A DNA stretch of 64,000 bases from Alteraurantiacibacter buctensis. Lineage in GTDB: Bacteria > Pseudomonadota > Alphaproteobacteria > Sphingomonadales > Sphingomonadaceae. A program made the position numbers and the translations under genes. The stretch lies in the NCBI RefSeq assembly GCF_009827655.1, contig NZ_WTYV01000001.1, forward strand, positions 1 to 64,000, in the 5' to 3' direction. Every line of letters begins with the position of its first letter. Positions within the stretch are counted from its first letter, which is position 1. Under the pieces are notes generated by a model. It had not been told where the DNA came from and searched no databases. It was given only the letters and a program-made list of their open reading frames with translations. Of this stretch, positions 47,663-56,554 are shown piece after piece.

Positions 47663-48688
47663 TTAATCCACGCTTGGAATGCGGCGCGAGAGAACGGGGC
47701 TTTGTGAGGACTGACGGCCAGGCAGCAGGCTGACGGTCCAGGTGAGCATGTTCGGCAGCAGTAGGCCGCACCCTGCACACGCGACGAAGGCTGCGACTGC
47801 CAGGGACCAGAAGCCGGGCGCAAGCCACAGGCCAGCGTAACCGATCGCGCACAGGGCGAGCCCTGTCGCCAACAGAGCTGCCCCAGCCGTGGCGTTCGCT
47901 CGCCGGAACAGATAGCTTCCCAGTACCATGCCCAGGTTGGCACCAGCACCGGCCATGCCGATCCGGGCGGGCGATGCGGGACCGGCCAGCTGCAGGATCT
48001 GACCCAGTTGCACGATGATGGTATAGAACAACAGGCCCACGCCAAAGGTTACAGCGATGAGGGGTAGGACTTTGCCGACGGGAAACCCGCCGGTATCGGT
48101 ATCGGCCTGATGCGACAGTTCCCCGGGTTCGAACAGGATCAGTGCGGCGGCGACGGCGATCGGAATTGCCACGAAATACATCAGAAAAGGACCGCGTGAA
48201 CCAAATCCCTCGCCCAGCAGCCCTCCCAGGGCAACCAGGACAATGGCGGCAATGCTGACGAAGCCGACCTGCAGGGCGAACCACTTGTCGCGCTGCTCGC
48301 CCAGGAAATAGTCGGCAATGAGGGCGGTGGCGACCGTCATGATGGCGGCTTCGGCAATTCCCAGAAAGACGCGCGCGACCATGATTTCCACAAGATCGGC
48401 CAGCAGCAACGGAACGACACCGGCCAGCGCATACAACAGCAAGGCTGCAACCAGCAGCCTCTTGCGCCCGATCCGGTCGCTCAACCAGCCGGCCAAAGGC
48501 GAAAACAGCGCAACGCACAGGGCCGGAATGGTCAGGGCCATCGGCACGAGGAGGCTGCTGCCCGGCACATCGCCGAATTCCTGAAGCAGCATTGGCAACA
48601 CCGGAACCAGCGAATTGATCGCCATCACCGGCAAGACGGATGCAAGCAGCAACACGATACCGTGGCGCGCGCCAGCGGATCTGGTCAT
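47663..48688 (-). CDS. MFS transporter, C-terminally truncated
   Basis: The 341-aa permease has the MFS signature GRKRLLVAALLLYALAG in the 2-3 loop and about ten helices. MFS members of this type are 390-420 aa; here the protein ends soon after NMLTWTVSLLPG with a polar tail instead of two more helices, so a deletion or frameshift clipped it. It is the last gene in a row with two Rieske oxygenases, FAH and VOC enzymes, so it was probably the uptake step for their substrate. Its function is doubtful. Confidence 0.75.
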   Translation of the reverse strand: MTRSAGARHGIVLLLASVLPVMAINSLVPVLPMLLQEFGDVPGSSLLVPMALTIPALCVALFSPLAGWLSDRIGRKRLLVAALLLYALAGVVPLLLADLVEIMVARVFLGIAEAAIMTVATALIADYFLGEQRDKWFALQVGFVSIAAIVLVALGGLLGEGFGSRGPFLMYFVAIPIAVAAALILFEPGELSHQADTDTGGFPVGKVLPLIAVTFGVGLLFYTIIVQLGQILQLAGPASPARIGMAGAGANLGMVLGSYLFRRANATAGAALLATGLALCAIGYAGLWLAPGFWSLAVAAFVACAGCGLLLPNMLTWTVSLLPGRQSSQSPVLSRRIPSVD

Positions 48689-48750
48689 CGCCTATTTTCC
48701 TCTCGAAGCTGCTGAAGCCTGTGCGGTCACCGCTTCTTCTCTTTTCGGTT

Positions 48751-49761
48751 TCAGCATCGGTTTTCTGCCCGAATGCGCGCTTGCAGGATGCGGCGCGCCA
48801 TGACCGCCGCCTTGTCGATCGGTAACAGCGCGGGCTTGTGGGAGAAAAGGTCGTTGGACGTCATTCGCGAGCGAACCGCCCGGATCATCGGCTCGTCCTC
48901 ATTCTCGAAGGCATTCTGCGTACCGAATTGCAGCATGCCGGAGACCTGCCGGTTGTCGTGCTCGCGATTGCGGCCTGCCGCCCAGAAATAATGGGTGGAG
49001 TGCTCCGTCTCCGGGGTCAGCAAGTGGACCGTGGGGATTTTCGGCCCGCCATCGGCCTCTCCGCTGATCATCCCGGTATCCAGGTCAAGGTTGGCCGGGG
49101 CGTGCCAGTGCATATAGGCGTGCAGCGTCGCGGTCGGGGCCGGATCGGTCCACAGGATCTGGAACAGGCCGGTGATCGGCTCGTCGCGCACATCGTAATA
49201 GGCGCTGACCACACCATCCTTCTGCTCTGCCCGGAAAGTGGTGCGCGCGGAATTCCCCGGCGATGCCAGCAGTGGGTGAAGAAATTCCACGTGCGACAGA
49301 TCGAGCAGGTTGTCGATCACCAGCTCATAGTTGGCATCGACGTGAAGCTGCCCGTGGATCCATGACAGGTCCTCGCGTTCCATGCGGTGCAGCGGCGGCA
49401 AGCTGGCAGGATCGGCCTGGGCGGTATCGCCCATCCAGATCCATACCATGCCATAGCGTTCGCAGGTGGGGAAACTCTTCACCGCAAGGGTGCCGGTGAT
49501 CGCTCCGTGGGGGTTGCGCACACACTTGCCGGAGCCGTCGAACACAAGCCCGTGATAGGGGCAGATCACTCCGCTACCGGTCAGCCGGCCAAGGCTTAGC
49601 GGAGCAAACCGGTGGGGGCAGGCATCGCGCAATGCCGATGTGCTGCCGTCTGCCTGACGGAACAACACCACGGGCTCGCCCAAGATGGTCCGGGCGACGG
49701 CCTTGTCGGCAATGTCCTTGCTCCACCCTGCCGCATACCAGGCATTAAAGAGGAACGGCAC
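48751..49761 (-). CDS. Rieske [2Fe-2S] aromatic oxygenase (VanA-like), first
   Basis: The 336-aa protein has a Rieske cluster with CPH (48-50) and CPYH (67-70) ligands and a mononuclear iron site DNLLDLSHVEFLH. This pattern matches single-component demethylases/hydroxylases such as VanA and toluenesulfonate oxygenase. It needs a separate reductase, which is not in the window. It lies five bases after a second, distinct Rieske gene, in the operon with VOC and FAH genes. Confidence 0.9.
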   Translation of the reverse strand: MPFLFNAWYAAGWSKDIADKAVARTILGEPVVLFRQADGSTSALRDACPHRFAPLSLGRLTGSGVICPYHGLVFDGSGKCVRNPHGAITGTLAVKSFPTCERYGMVWIWMGDTAQADPASLPPLHRMEREDLSWIHGQLHVDANYELVIDNLLDLSHVEFLHPLLASPGNSARTTFRAEQKDGVVSAYYDVRDEPITGLFQILWTDPAPTATLHAYMHWHAPANLDLDTGMISGEADGGPKIPTVHLLTPETEHSTHYFWAAGRNREHDNRQVSGMLQFGTQNAFENEDEPMIRAVRSRMTSNDLFSHKPALLPIDKAAVMARRILQARIRAENRC

Positions 49762-49766
49762 GGCGC

Positions 49767-50822
49767 TCAGACCCTTTCGGCGTCGAGCATTGACTGGATC
49801 ATGCGGCGCACTTTGACCGCCGGGCCATCGGCCTTGACCAGCAGCTCCCGCTGGCGAGCGGCCCCTTCCTCCAGTCGCGCCTCTACAGCCTCGATAGCGT
49901 CGGCATCCTGCTGGCGAATCCTGATGTCCGAAGCGAGCTGGAAGGCATCAAGTTCCTCGCTCTCCGTCCGGAAGTTGCGGGTTGAGAAGCCGAAGTAGTG
50001 GCAGCTCGTCTCCGTTTCCGGGGTGATGCCGTGCATGATGTGCATCGCGCCCAAGGCTGGCGGCACGGTTTCGTGCCCCGGTACCCTGGTGTAGATCGGA
50101 AAGCCGGTGCGGATGAATTCGGGACCATAGAAATCGGTCAACTGGTCGAAGTCCGCCAGCCCCTCGTAGGCATTCTCCGGCAGCCAGACGAGGGCGTTGA
50201 AGTGCGTCCACGGCAGCTTGCCCATGCGCACCACGCGGTAACTGCTTGGGCGCCGTTCCTCACGCATTTTGGGATCGGCCATCGCCTCGCCGCCGGAAAT
50301 GTGATGGTGGACGTAAGGCAGATGCGTCAGGTCCATCAGGTTATCGACCAGAAGCTGCGCGCGGCCCTGCACACGGAAATAGTTGGGCGACGAATAGCGC
50401 CAGCCCGGCGTGCCCAGTTCGAAGTCCGCATAGGGCGGGATCAGTGCCGGATCGCACTTGTCCGCATCCCCCATCCAGATCCAGCACAGCGGGCCCTTCT
50501 CGATTACCGGATAGGTCGGCTGACAGAAACCTGCGCCCGTGCCCTGGGAAGGCACGCTGCTGCACTTGCCATCGGCCTCGAAGGCGAAGCCATGGTAGCC
50601 GCAAACCAGCGCATCGCCGCGAACCTTGCCCCTGGCCAGCGGATAGTAACGATGCGGGCACAGTCCGTACATCGCCACCGGATCGCCGTTTTCGCGGCGA
50701 TAAAGCGCAACCGGCTTGCCCAGCAGGGTCCGCTCGATCGGATCGCGGGTGATCTCGTCCGAAAAAGCGGCAATGTACCAGCGGTTGCGGACGATGCCGG
50801 TGGGGGTGGTGAAGGGATACAC
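49767..50822 (-). CDS. Rieske [2Fe-2S] aromatic oxygenase, second
   Basis: The 351-aa protein has Rieske ligands CPH (55-57) and CGYH (74-77) and the iron site DNLMDLTHLPYVHHH. It is related to, but clearly different from, the neighbouring Rieske protein; two such oxygenases in a row suggest successive O-demethylation or hydroxylation of one aromatic. I chose GTG 50822 because GGAGG is placed eight bases ahead, just before MYPFTTP. No electron-transfer partner is nearby. Confidence 0.9.
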   Translation of the reverse strand: MYPFTTPTGIVRNRWYIAAFSDEITRDPIERTLLGKPVALYRRENGDPVAMYGLCPHRYYPLARGKVRGDALVCGYHGFAFEADGKCSSVPSQGTGAGFCQPTYPVIEKGPLCWIWMGDADKCDPALIPPYADFELGTPGWRYSSPNYFRVQGRAQLLVDNLMDLTHLPYVHHHISGGEAMADPKMREERRPSSYRVVRMGKLPWTHFNALVWLPENAYEGLADFDQLTDFYGPEFIRTGFPIYTRVPGHETVPPALGAMHIMHGITPETETSCHYFGFSTRNFRTESEELDAFQLASDIRIRQQDADAIEAVEARLEEGAARQRELLVKADGPAVKVRRMIQSMLDAERV

Positions 50823-50838
50823 GGTCAACCTCCGTTCG

Positions 50839-51876
50839 TCAGGCGGGATCGTTGAGCGGGAACGGGCCCCAGGTCCAGTTCCGCCCGCCGGTTTCCTCGG
50901 CCACGATCGTGTTGGTCTGGCGGCCAAGACCGGTGATCTCGCCCTCCATCACATCGCCGGGGCGCAACCAGCGGTTGCCGTGGAAAGCGCCATTGCCCGG
51001 CGGTGAACCGGTGGCCAGCAGATCGCCCGGCACCAGCCGGACGCGCTCGGAGGCATAGGACAGGATCTGTTCGGGACCGAAGATCATGTCGGTCACCGGC
51101 CAGTCCTGCATCTGCTGGCCACTGACCTTCAGCCCGATGCGCAGGTCGGCAAGGTTCACGAACTCCTTGGGGACGATGAATGGTCCCAGCACCTTGAAAT
51201 TGGGCTGGTGCTTGCTCATCCAGTCGTACTGAAAGCGCACGTCGGTGCGACGGAACTCGTCGACGGTACCAAGGTCGTTGATAGCGACATAGCCGGCGAT
51301 CAGATCGCCTGCCTCCTCGGGCTTCACGTAGCGGCCGGTCTTGCCCACGATCACACCCAGTTCCATCTCCCAGTCGGGATGTTCGCCGATCAGCGGCAGC
51401 GGCACGTCATCGTTCGCGCCGCACAGGGCCGAGTGCAGGCCGGTCCAGATAAAGGGCATCCCTTCGGTTGCGCGACGGTCCACTTCGGCCAGGTTGCGCT
51501 GGAAGAAGTCTTCATCGCTCTCGCCCGGCTTGCGGTTGACCTGGTTGAACTTGTTGTGGGTCATCATCTCGGCCACGTGCTGGCGGTAATTCGACCCGGC
51601 AAACAGCATGTTGGGATGGGCGACGCAGGGCAGGCAATGGAGAGCGGCAAACTGGTGCTGCGGCCCTTCACGACGCGCGGCGAGATCCACCAGCGCCTCG
51701 AAGGCGCGCTCCCACTCGTCGAAGATGGCGTGGGTATCGTACCAGTGTGCCGAAAGGTCCAGCACAGTGCCGTCCGGCAGCACCAGGCCGGGGAACGGCT
51801 TGCCGCCATTCGCGCAATAGGTGCCGATCCCGAAGGAACCTTCCGCCAGGCCGGTCGCCACGTTGTAAGTCGTCAT
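50839..51876 (-). CDS. Fumarylacetoacetate hydrolase-family enzyme
   Basis: The 345-aa protein has the FAH fold: FAGSNYRQHVAEM, DWEMELGVIVGK (metal Glu pair), the conserved YAWNDMSTRD-like region as YVAINDLGTVDEFRR, and LVPGDLLATGSPPGNG. It hydrolyses C-C bonds of beta-diketones formed by ring cleavage. It follows the extradiol dioxygenase gene by 15 bases, so it probably acts on that enzyme's ring-fission product. Confidence 0.9.
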   Translation of the reverse strand: MTTYNVATGLAEGSFGIGTYCANGGKPFPGLVLPDGTVLDLSAHWYDTHAIFDEWERAFEALVDLAARREGPQHQFAALHCLPCVAHPNMLFAGSNYRQHVAEMMTHNKFNQVNRKPGESDEDFFQRNLAEVDRRATEGMPFIWTGLHSALCGANDDVPLPLIGEHPDWEMELGVIVGKTGRYVKPEEAGDLIAGYVAINDLGTVDEFRRTDVRFQYDWMSKHQPNFKVLGPFIVPKEFVNLADLRIGLKVSGQQMQDWPVTDMIFGPEQILSYASERVRLVPGDLLATGSPPGNGAFHGNRWLRPGDVMEGEITGLGRQTNTIVAEETGGRNWTWGPFPLNDPA

Positions 51877-51891
51877 CGTGAAATCTCCGGA

Positions 51892-52824
51892 TTAGATGAA
51901 ATAGCGGCTCGGCTCGTCATCGGACCACACGTCCATCACCACGGCGGAGATGTCGTGAACATTGGTGCCATCAGACTTGCGCAACAGGTCGGTATCGGAA
52001 AATGTCTCGAAGCGCGCGCCGTCGGGACTGCGCCAGACATCGAACACGTGGCTGCCGTGCGGGTGGCGACCAACGCCCCAGATCGGCTCGTAATCCTTGC
52101 CACCAAGGTAGCGATGCGTGCGCAGCTGGGCTTCGTAGTCGTGCGCTTCGAAGCTGACGTGATGGCATCCGCCACGCTCGTCCTGCATCAGGGCCAGCGT
52201 GTGGTGGTCAACCCATTCTTCCCCGCGATCCAGCCGGTGGAACCCGACAATCTTCGCCTGTGGGACACCCGGAACGTGGTACACGTCGCTGCCGATCAGC
52301 CCCAGGTGCTGGCCGTACCAGGCTGCGGATGCGGCATAATTCCTGACGAAAAGCCCCAGGTGTCCCAGCCGCCACAGGCGCGCCGGGCCTACCTCGCGGC
52401 CACTCTGCTGGCGGCCGAACCTGTGCTTTTCAAAAGGGGTGTTGATCAGCAGGTCCTCGTACCGCTCGCCAGCTTCGCGCCGCGCAGATCCGTGGACCAG
52501 CAGCACACGGTTGCCATCGGGATCGGTCAGCGCCACGCATTGGCCGCCACCCGGCAGATCAAGGTCCGGCTGGCGCTCGGCACCAAGCTCGACCACGGCT
52601 TCATCCAGCATGGCCGCGTCTTCCACCGCGAAGGCAAAGCCGATGAAGCCATCGGCAGCCGCCTTGATCGCCACATAGCAGGCTTCATCCCCGCCCCGGG
52701 TGCGCATGACCAGGCGATCGTCCGTACGCTCCGCAGTCAACAGACCAAAGTCGGTGCAGAATGCCTCCTGTAGATCCAGGTCGCGGGCACCGAAGATAAC
52801 GTGATGAAGCGAATCCAGACGCAT
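51892..52824 (-). CDS. Type I extradiol dioxygenase (VOC superfamily)
   Basis: The 310-aa protein has two VOC repeats. In the C-terminal repeat the iron ligands His (LGHLGLFV), His (CHHVSFE) and Glu (FETFSD) are intact; the N-terminal repeat (LHHVIFGARDL) lacks them. This is the layout of BphC-type extradiol dioxygenases. It cleaves a catechol between or next to the hydroxyls. It is the first gene of a five-gene operon that faces a LysR regulator 110 bases away. The frame extends to 52884, but ATG 52824 fits the family start. Confidence 0.88.
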   Translation of the reverse strand: MRLDSLHHVIFGARDLDLQEAFCTDFGLLTAERTDDRLVMRTRGGDEACYVAIKAAADGFIGFAFAVEDAAMLDEAVVELGAERQPDLDLPGGGQCVALTDPDGNRVLLVHGSARREAGERYEDLLINTPFEKHRFGRQQSGREVGPARLWRLGHLGLFVRNYAASAAWYGQHLGLIGSDVYHVPGVPQAKIVGFHRLDRGEEWVDHHTLALMQDERGGCHHVSFEAHDYEAQLRTHRYLGGKDYEPIWGVGRHPHGSHVFDVWRSPDGARFETFSDTDLLRKSDGTNVHDISAVVMDVWSDDEPSRYFI

Positions 52825-52874
52825 TGATAAGCCTCTCGCAAAACTGTTCTGCGAAGCTTTTTGAGCGCCTCCAG

Positions 52875-52891
52875 TTGATTTCAAAAATCAA
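52875..52891. promoter_or_regulatory. LysR-type operator
   Basis: TTGATTT-CAA-AAATCAA is a perfect 17-base palindrome in the 110-base gap between the dioxygenase and LysR genes, with a T-N11-A core. It is the expected recognition site for the adjacent LysR regulator. Confidence 0.6.
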
Positions 52892-52934
52892 TTCAGCAAA
52901 TTTCACACATTGGAAATCTCAATTGAGGGCGCAT

Positions 52935-53846
52935 ATGCGTTTCAAAGGCCTGGATCTCAATCTTCTCGCGGCGCTGGATGTCCTGCTTGAGTGTCGCAGC
53001 ACCACCGAAACAGCACGGCGCCTGAACCTCAGCCAGCCGACAATCAGTTCGGCACTGGGCCGGCTGCGCGACTATTTCGGCGATGACCTGCTGGTGAACG
53101 TGGGGCGGGAAATGGTGCCAACGCCGCTGGCCGAGGAACTGGGCCCGGCCATCGCCGAACTGCTGAACATTGCCCGCTTCCGTATCGTTCACGCCGAGGC
53201 CTTCGATCCCCGCACCTCGCGCCGGAAGTTCCGTGTCCTCGCGTCAGACTACCTGTTCGATGTGCTGCTTGCCAATGCTCTGGCACGGGCGGCACAGGTT
53301 GCACCGCATATCACTTTCGAAATCGGCAATATTGGTCCGCAAGGCACCAGGTCGTTCGAGCGCGGCGATATCGATCTGATGATCACGGTGCCGAAATTCA
53401 TGCTGGCGGGCTATCCGTCGGAGGAGCTGTTCGCGGATTGCGATGTCGTGGTCTGCTGGTCTGGCGGCCGCTATGCCCAGGGGGTGGACGAGGCAGCCTT
53501 CGCCCAGGCCGAGTTTGCCATGGCCCTGTTCGGCGAGGCACGGCGGACCGCCCTCTCGGACATGCATTTTGCTGAAGCAGGCCTGGCGCTCAACGCGGCA
53601 GTGCATGTGCCCAGCTTTTCGGCCTTGCCGGGTGCGGTATGCGGCACCGATCGCCTCGCCGTGATGCACCGTCGCCATGCGCTCTTCTTCCAGCGCCTCT
53701 ATCCGCTGGTGGTCCACCCCTTGCCCGTTCCGGGTGCGCATATCAGCGAGATGGCGCAATGGCATCCGCTGCGGCGCAAGGATGCTGGGTTAAGCTGGCT
53801 GCTTGAGCTGCTGCGAGGCGAAGTTGCCAACATCCAGGAGGGTTGA
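52935..53846 (+). CDS. LysR-family regulator (NodD/LinR type)
   Basis: The 303-aa protein begins MRFKGLDLNLLAALDVLL, with a winged helix-turn-helix (TTETARRLNLSQPTISSALGRLRDYFGDDLL), the close signature of the NodD/LinR subgroup. Its effector domain (about 90-300) would bind an aromatic inducer. It is divergent from the dioxygenase-FAH-Rieske operon and should activate it through the palindrome at 52875. I chose ATG 52935 over 52824, which falls within the operator. Confidence 0.9.
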   Translation: MRFKGLDLNLLAALDVLLECRSTTETARRLNLSQPTISSALGRLRDYFGDDLLVNVGREMVPTPLAEELGPAIAELLNIARFRIVHAEAFDPRTSRRKFRVLASDYLFDVLLANALARAAQVAPHITFEIGNIGPQGTRSFERGDIDLMITVPKFMLAGYPSEELFADCDVVVCWSGGRYAQGVDEAAFAQAEFAMALFGEARRTALSDMHFAEAGLALNAAVHVPSFSALPGAVCGTDRLAVMHRRHALFFQRLYPLVVHPLPVPGAHISEMAQWHPLRRKDAGLSWLLELLRGEVANIQEG

Positions 53847-53955
53847 GCCCCAATTTGAGGAGTTGCATGGCCGAGAGGCAGGCGGGCGACCGGGGCGGGG
53901 GCGATACCGGTCTTCCTCCCGTTCTGACAGGCCGGCCGGCCGCGCACCCCGCCCC

Positions 53956-55722
53956 TTACAGCGGCCAGACCCACAGGATCAGCGGCGTGCCGAGCACGAT
54001 CACCAGCAACGACAGCGGGGCGCCCAGGCGGGCGTAGTCGGAAAAGCGATAGCCACCGGCACCGAACACCAGCGTGTTGCACTGGTGGCCTATGGGGGTC
54101 AGGAAATCGCACCCCGCGCCCACGGCAATGGCGATCAGGAAGGGTTCGGGGCGATAGCCCAGCTCCTGCGCGAAGACCACGGCGATGGGGGCCATCACCA
54201 GCACCGTGGCGGCATTGTTCAGGAACGGGGTCACCGCCATCGCCGCTACCAGGATCAACGCCACCGCGCCCCACGCCGGCAGCGTGGCCGCGAAGGTGGA
54301 GAGCAGATCGGCGATCACCGCTGCCGCGCCGGTCGATTCCAGCGAGGCGCTCACCGGAATCAACGCTCCCAGCATGATCAGAATCGGCCAGTCGACCGCC
54401 TCGTAAGCCTCGTCCACCGGCAGCACGCCGCTCGCCAGCATCAGCGCGGCGGCGGCAAAGAAGGCGACAGCCACCGGCACCAGCCCCGTGGCTGTGGCCG
54501 CAATGGCCGTGGCCAGGATGATCACCGGCAGATAGCGGTGGCGCGGCGAGCCCAGCCTGATCTGGCGCTGCGCCAGCGGCAGCGCGCCCAGCTTCGTCAA
54601 CCGGTCGGGCAACAGCTTCATCGGCCCCTGCAGCACGATCACGTCGCCCGCCTGCAGCACTGTCTGGCCGATGCGCCGGGTCAGGTGCTCGCCGGCGCGG
54701 GACACGGCAATCAGGTTGATGCCGAAGCGGTCGCGCAGCAGCAGGCGGCCGGCGGTGCGGCCAACCAGCGCAGAATCGGCCTTCACCACGGCTTCCAGCA
54801 CGCCCACCCCGTCACCGCTGTCCACGCCATCCTTGCCCTCGCCTTCCAGCACCAGGCGGCCGGAGGCGATGGCCCGCTCCAGCGCATCTGGCTCGCCCGC
54901 CAGGATCAGCCGGTCGCCTTCCCGCAGGCGCACGTGGGGGCCGATCTGGCCCGGCAGGTTGCCCCGCAGCAGGCCGGTGATGGCCACCTCTTCCTCGTGC
55001 CGGGCGGAAAACTCGTCCACCGTCTCGCCGATGGCGGGGGAACCCGCCGCGATCGTCACCTCGGTGACATAGGCTGAGATATCCAGCGCATCGCCCAGTT
55101 GCGGGGCAGCCGCGCGATCGGAGGGCAGCAGGCGATAGCCGAAGCGAAGGAAAATCAGGCCCACCACCAGCAGGCCAAGGCCGGTGGGAAGGTAATCGAA
55201 CATGCCGAACGGCTGGCCGGTCATGTCTTCGCGCACGCGGCTGACGATGATGTTGGGCGATGTGCCGACCAGCGTGGTGAGGCCCCCCAGCAGCGAGGCG
55301 AACGACATCGGCATCAGGTAGCGGGACGGGCTGTTGCCGCTTCGCTTGGCCATCTGGAAGGCGGCCGGCATCAGCATGGCCAGCGCGCCCACGTTCTTGA
55401 TCATGCCCGACAACACCCCCACCGTGGTGGTCAGCAGCAGCAGTTGCGATGGCAGCCGGCGGGTGAACTGGGCCACGCTGGCCAGCATGGATTCCACCAC
55501 GCCCGATCGCTGGATGGCGGCGGAAACCACCAGGGCCGAGCCGACGATGATCACGATATCGTCGGCAAAGCCGGTGAAGGCATCCTCCGGCGCCACGATG
55601 CCCAGCGCCAGCGCCGCCAGCAGGGCGATCAGCGCTGTAACGTCATACCGGAAGCGGCCCCAGACGAAGAGGATCATCATCCCCGCCAGGGTTGCGATCG
55701 AAAGCCATTGGGGAGTGGTCAT
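53956..55722 (-). CDS. SLC13/DASS permease with two RCK-C domains
   Basis: The 588-aa protein has two sets of SLC13 membrane helices (about 5-190 and 395-588) with the NTS/NTA signatures (LVGTSPNIIV and FLNNAATVLVMAP). Between them lie two TrkA-C/RCK-C regulatory domains (EEVAITGLLRGN; FGINLIAVSRAGE). Such permeases carry carboxylates or sulfate with sodium. It stands next to two catabolic sets, so uptake of an aromatic acid is a reasonable guess. ATG 55722 is preferred to the TTG at 55734. Confidence 0.85.
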   Translation of the reverse strand: MTTPQWLSIATLAGMMILFVWGRFRYDVTALIALLAALALGIVAPEDAFTGFADDIVIIVGSALVVSAAIQRSGVVESMLASVAQFTRRLPSQLLLLTTTVGVLSGMIKNVGALAMLMPAAFQMAKRSGNSPSRYLMPMSFASLLGGLTTLVGTSPNIIVSRVREDMTGQPFGMFDYLPTGLGLLVVGLIFLRFGYRLLPSDRAAAPQLGDALDISAYVTEVTIAAGSPAIGETVDEFSARHEEEVAITGLLRGNLPGQIGPHVRLREGDRLILAGEPDALERAIASGRLVLEGEGKDGVDSGDGVGVLEAVVKADSALVGRTAGRLLLRDRFGINLIAVSRAGEHLTRRIGQTVLQAGDVIVLQGPMKLLPDRLTKLGALPLAQRQIRLGSPRHRYLPVIILATAIAATATGLVPVAVAFFAAAALMLASGVLPVDEAYEAVDWPILIMLGALIPVSASLESTGAAAVIADLLSTFAATLPAWGAVALILVAAMAVTPFLNNAATVLVMAPIAVVFAQELGYRPEPFLIAIAVGAGCDFLTPIGHQCNTLVFGAGGYRFSDYARLGAPLSLLVIVLGTPLILWVWPL

Positions 55723-55859
55723 GTCCTGCCACAACCGTGCGGACGGGCCACGGGTTCCGGTGCTGGCCCAAAGTCCATCCTCAAGGACCGGTCTCCGTCA
55801 TATGAGAGTCACATCCCCGTGGCAGTCCGCCTGCTCCAGCCAGGGGACTTCGGCCAGTA

Positions 55860-56534
55860 ATGCAGCGCGTTTCCATTTTGGGCACCAGTGAGCGTGTGGC
55901 GACCTTCGACCGGTTCCACAACGGCGAGACCGAGTTCGCCTTCGGCCTGCTGACGCCCGACGGGCCGCAGCGGCTGGTGGAAGGCCAGGTGTGGGCCTTT
56001 GTCGACTGGGTGATGCCCGATCTCTCCGGCCTGGAAATGTGCCGCCGCCTGCGCGCCGATCCGCGCACGGCCGAGGCCCATGTGACCATGGTGCTGGAGG
56101 AGGACGATCCGGATTACCGCCGCCGCGCGCTGAAGGCGGGGGCGGATGACTATGCCGTTGGCCCGCTGGACCGGCAGGGGATGTTGGACCGGGTGCTGGC
56201 GCTGTGCTCAGCCGCCACCCGCCCGATCGTGCGGCAGGTGGTGGAGGCTGGTGGCCTGACGATCAACCTGGCAGGCGAGCAGGCGCGCTGGCAGGGCCGT
56301 CTGATCCCGCTGCGGCCCAACGAGTTCCGCGTGCTGCGGTTCATGGCGCAGAACCCCAACCGCATCCTGACCCGGGCCGAACTGGTCGAGGCGCTGGGCA
56401 AGGCGGGTGACCCGGACTACCTGCGCACGGTGGACGTATGGGTAAAGCGCCTGCGGACCGGCCTGCGCGAGGCCGGTGCGGGCAAGCTGCTGCGCACCGT
56501 CCACGGCAAGGGCTACGTGCTCGACCTGGACTAG
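55860..56534 (+). CDS. OmpR-type response regulator
   Basis: The 224-aa protein has a degenerate receiver (VDWVMPDLSG with the aspartate pair shifted, ADDYAVGPLDR) and a C-terminal winged helix (IPLRPNEFRVLRFMAQNPNRILTRAELVEAL...VDVWVKRLR). The receiver N-terminus lacks the usual DD pair (VSILGTSER), so phosphorylation is uncertain. No kinase is adjacent. It converges with the MarR gene, with a small hairpin at 56538-56554 between them. Confidence 0.82.
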   Translation: MQRVSILGTSERVATFDRFHNGETEFAFGLLTPDGPQRLVEGQVWAFVDWVMPDLSGLEMCRRLRADPRTAEAHVTMVLEEDDPDYRRRALKAGADDYAVGPLDRQGMLDRVLALCSAATRPIVRQVVEAGGLTINLAGEQARWQGRLIPLRPNEFRVLRFMAQNPNRILTRAELVEALGKAGDPDYLRTVDVWVKRLRTGLREAGAGKLLRTVHGKGYVLDLD

Positions 56535-56537
56535 GTG

Positions 56538-56554
56538 CAGGGCCGTCAGCCCTG
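56538..56554. terminator. Small hairpin at convergent gene ends
   Basis: CAGGGC-N5-GCCCTG spans the end of the MarR gene and the 3' side of the regulator gene. The stem is short (six bases) and has no T run. It could be a weak bidirectional terminator. Confidence 0.3.

Noticed and set aside
51208-52773. 521-aa plus-strand frame opposite the FAH and VOC genes
   Set aside because: It spans two well-supported genes of the other strand, has no domain and no ribosome site.
53803-55077. 424-aa plus-strand frame opposite the SLC13 permease gene
   Set aside because: Almost wholly Arg, Gln, His and Gly. It is the typical complement of hydrophobic codons in a membrane protein gene.
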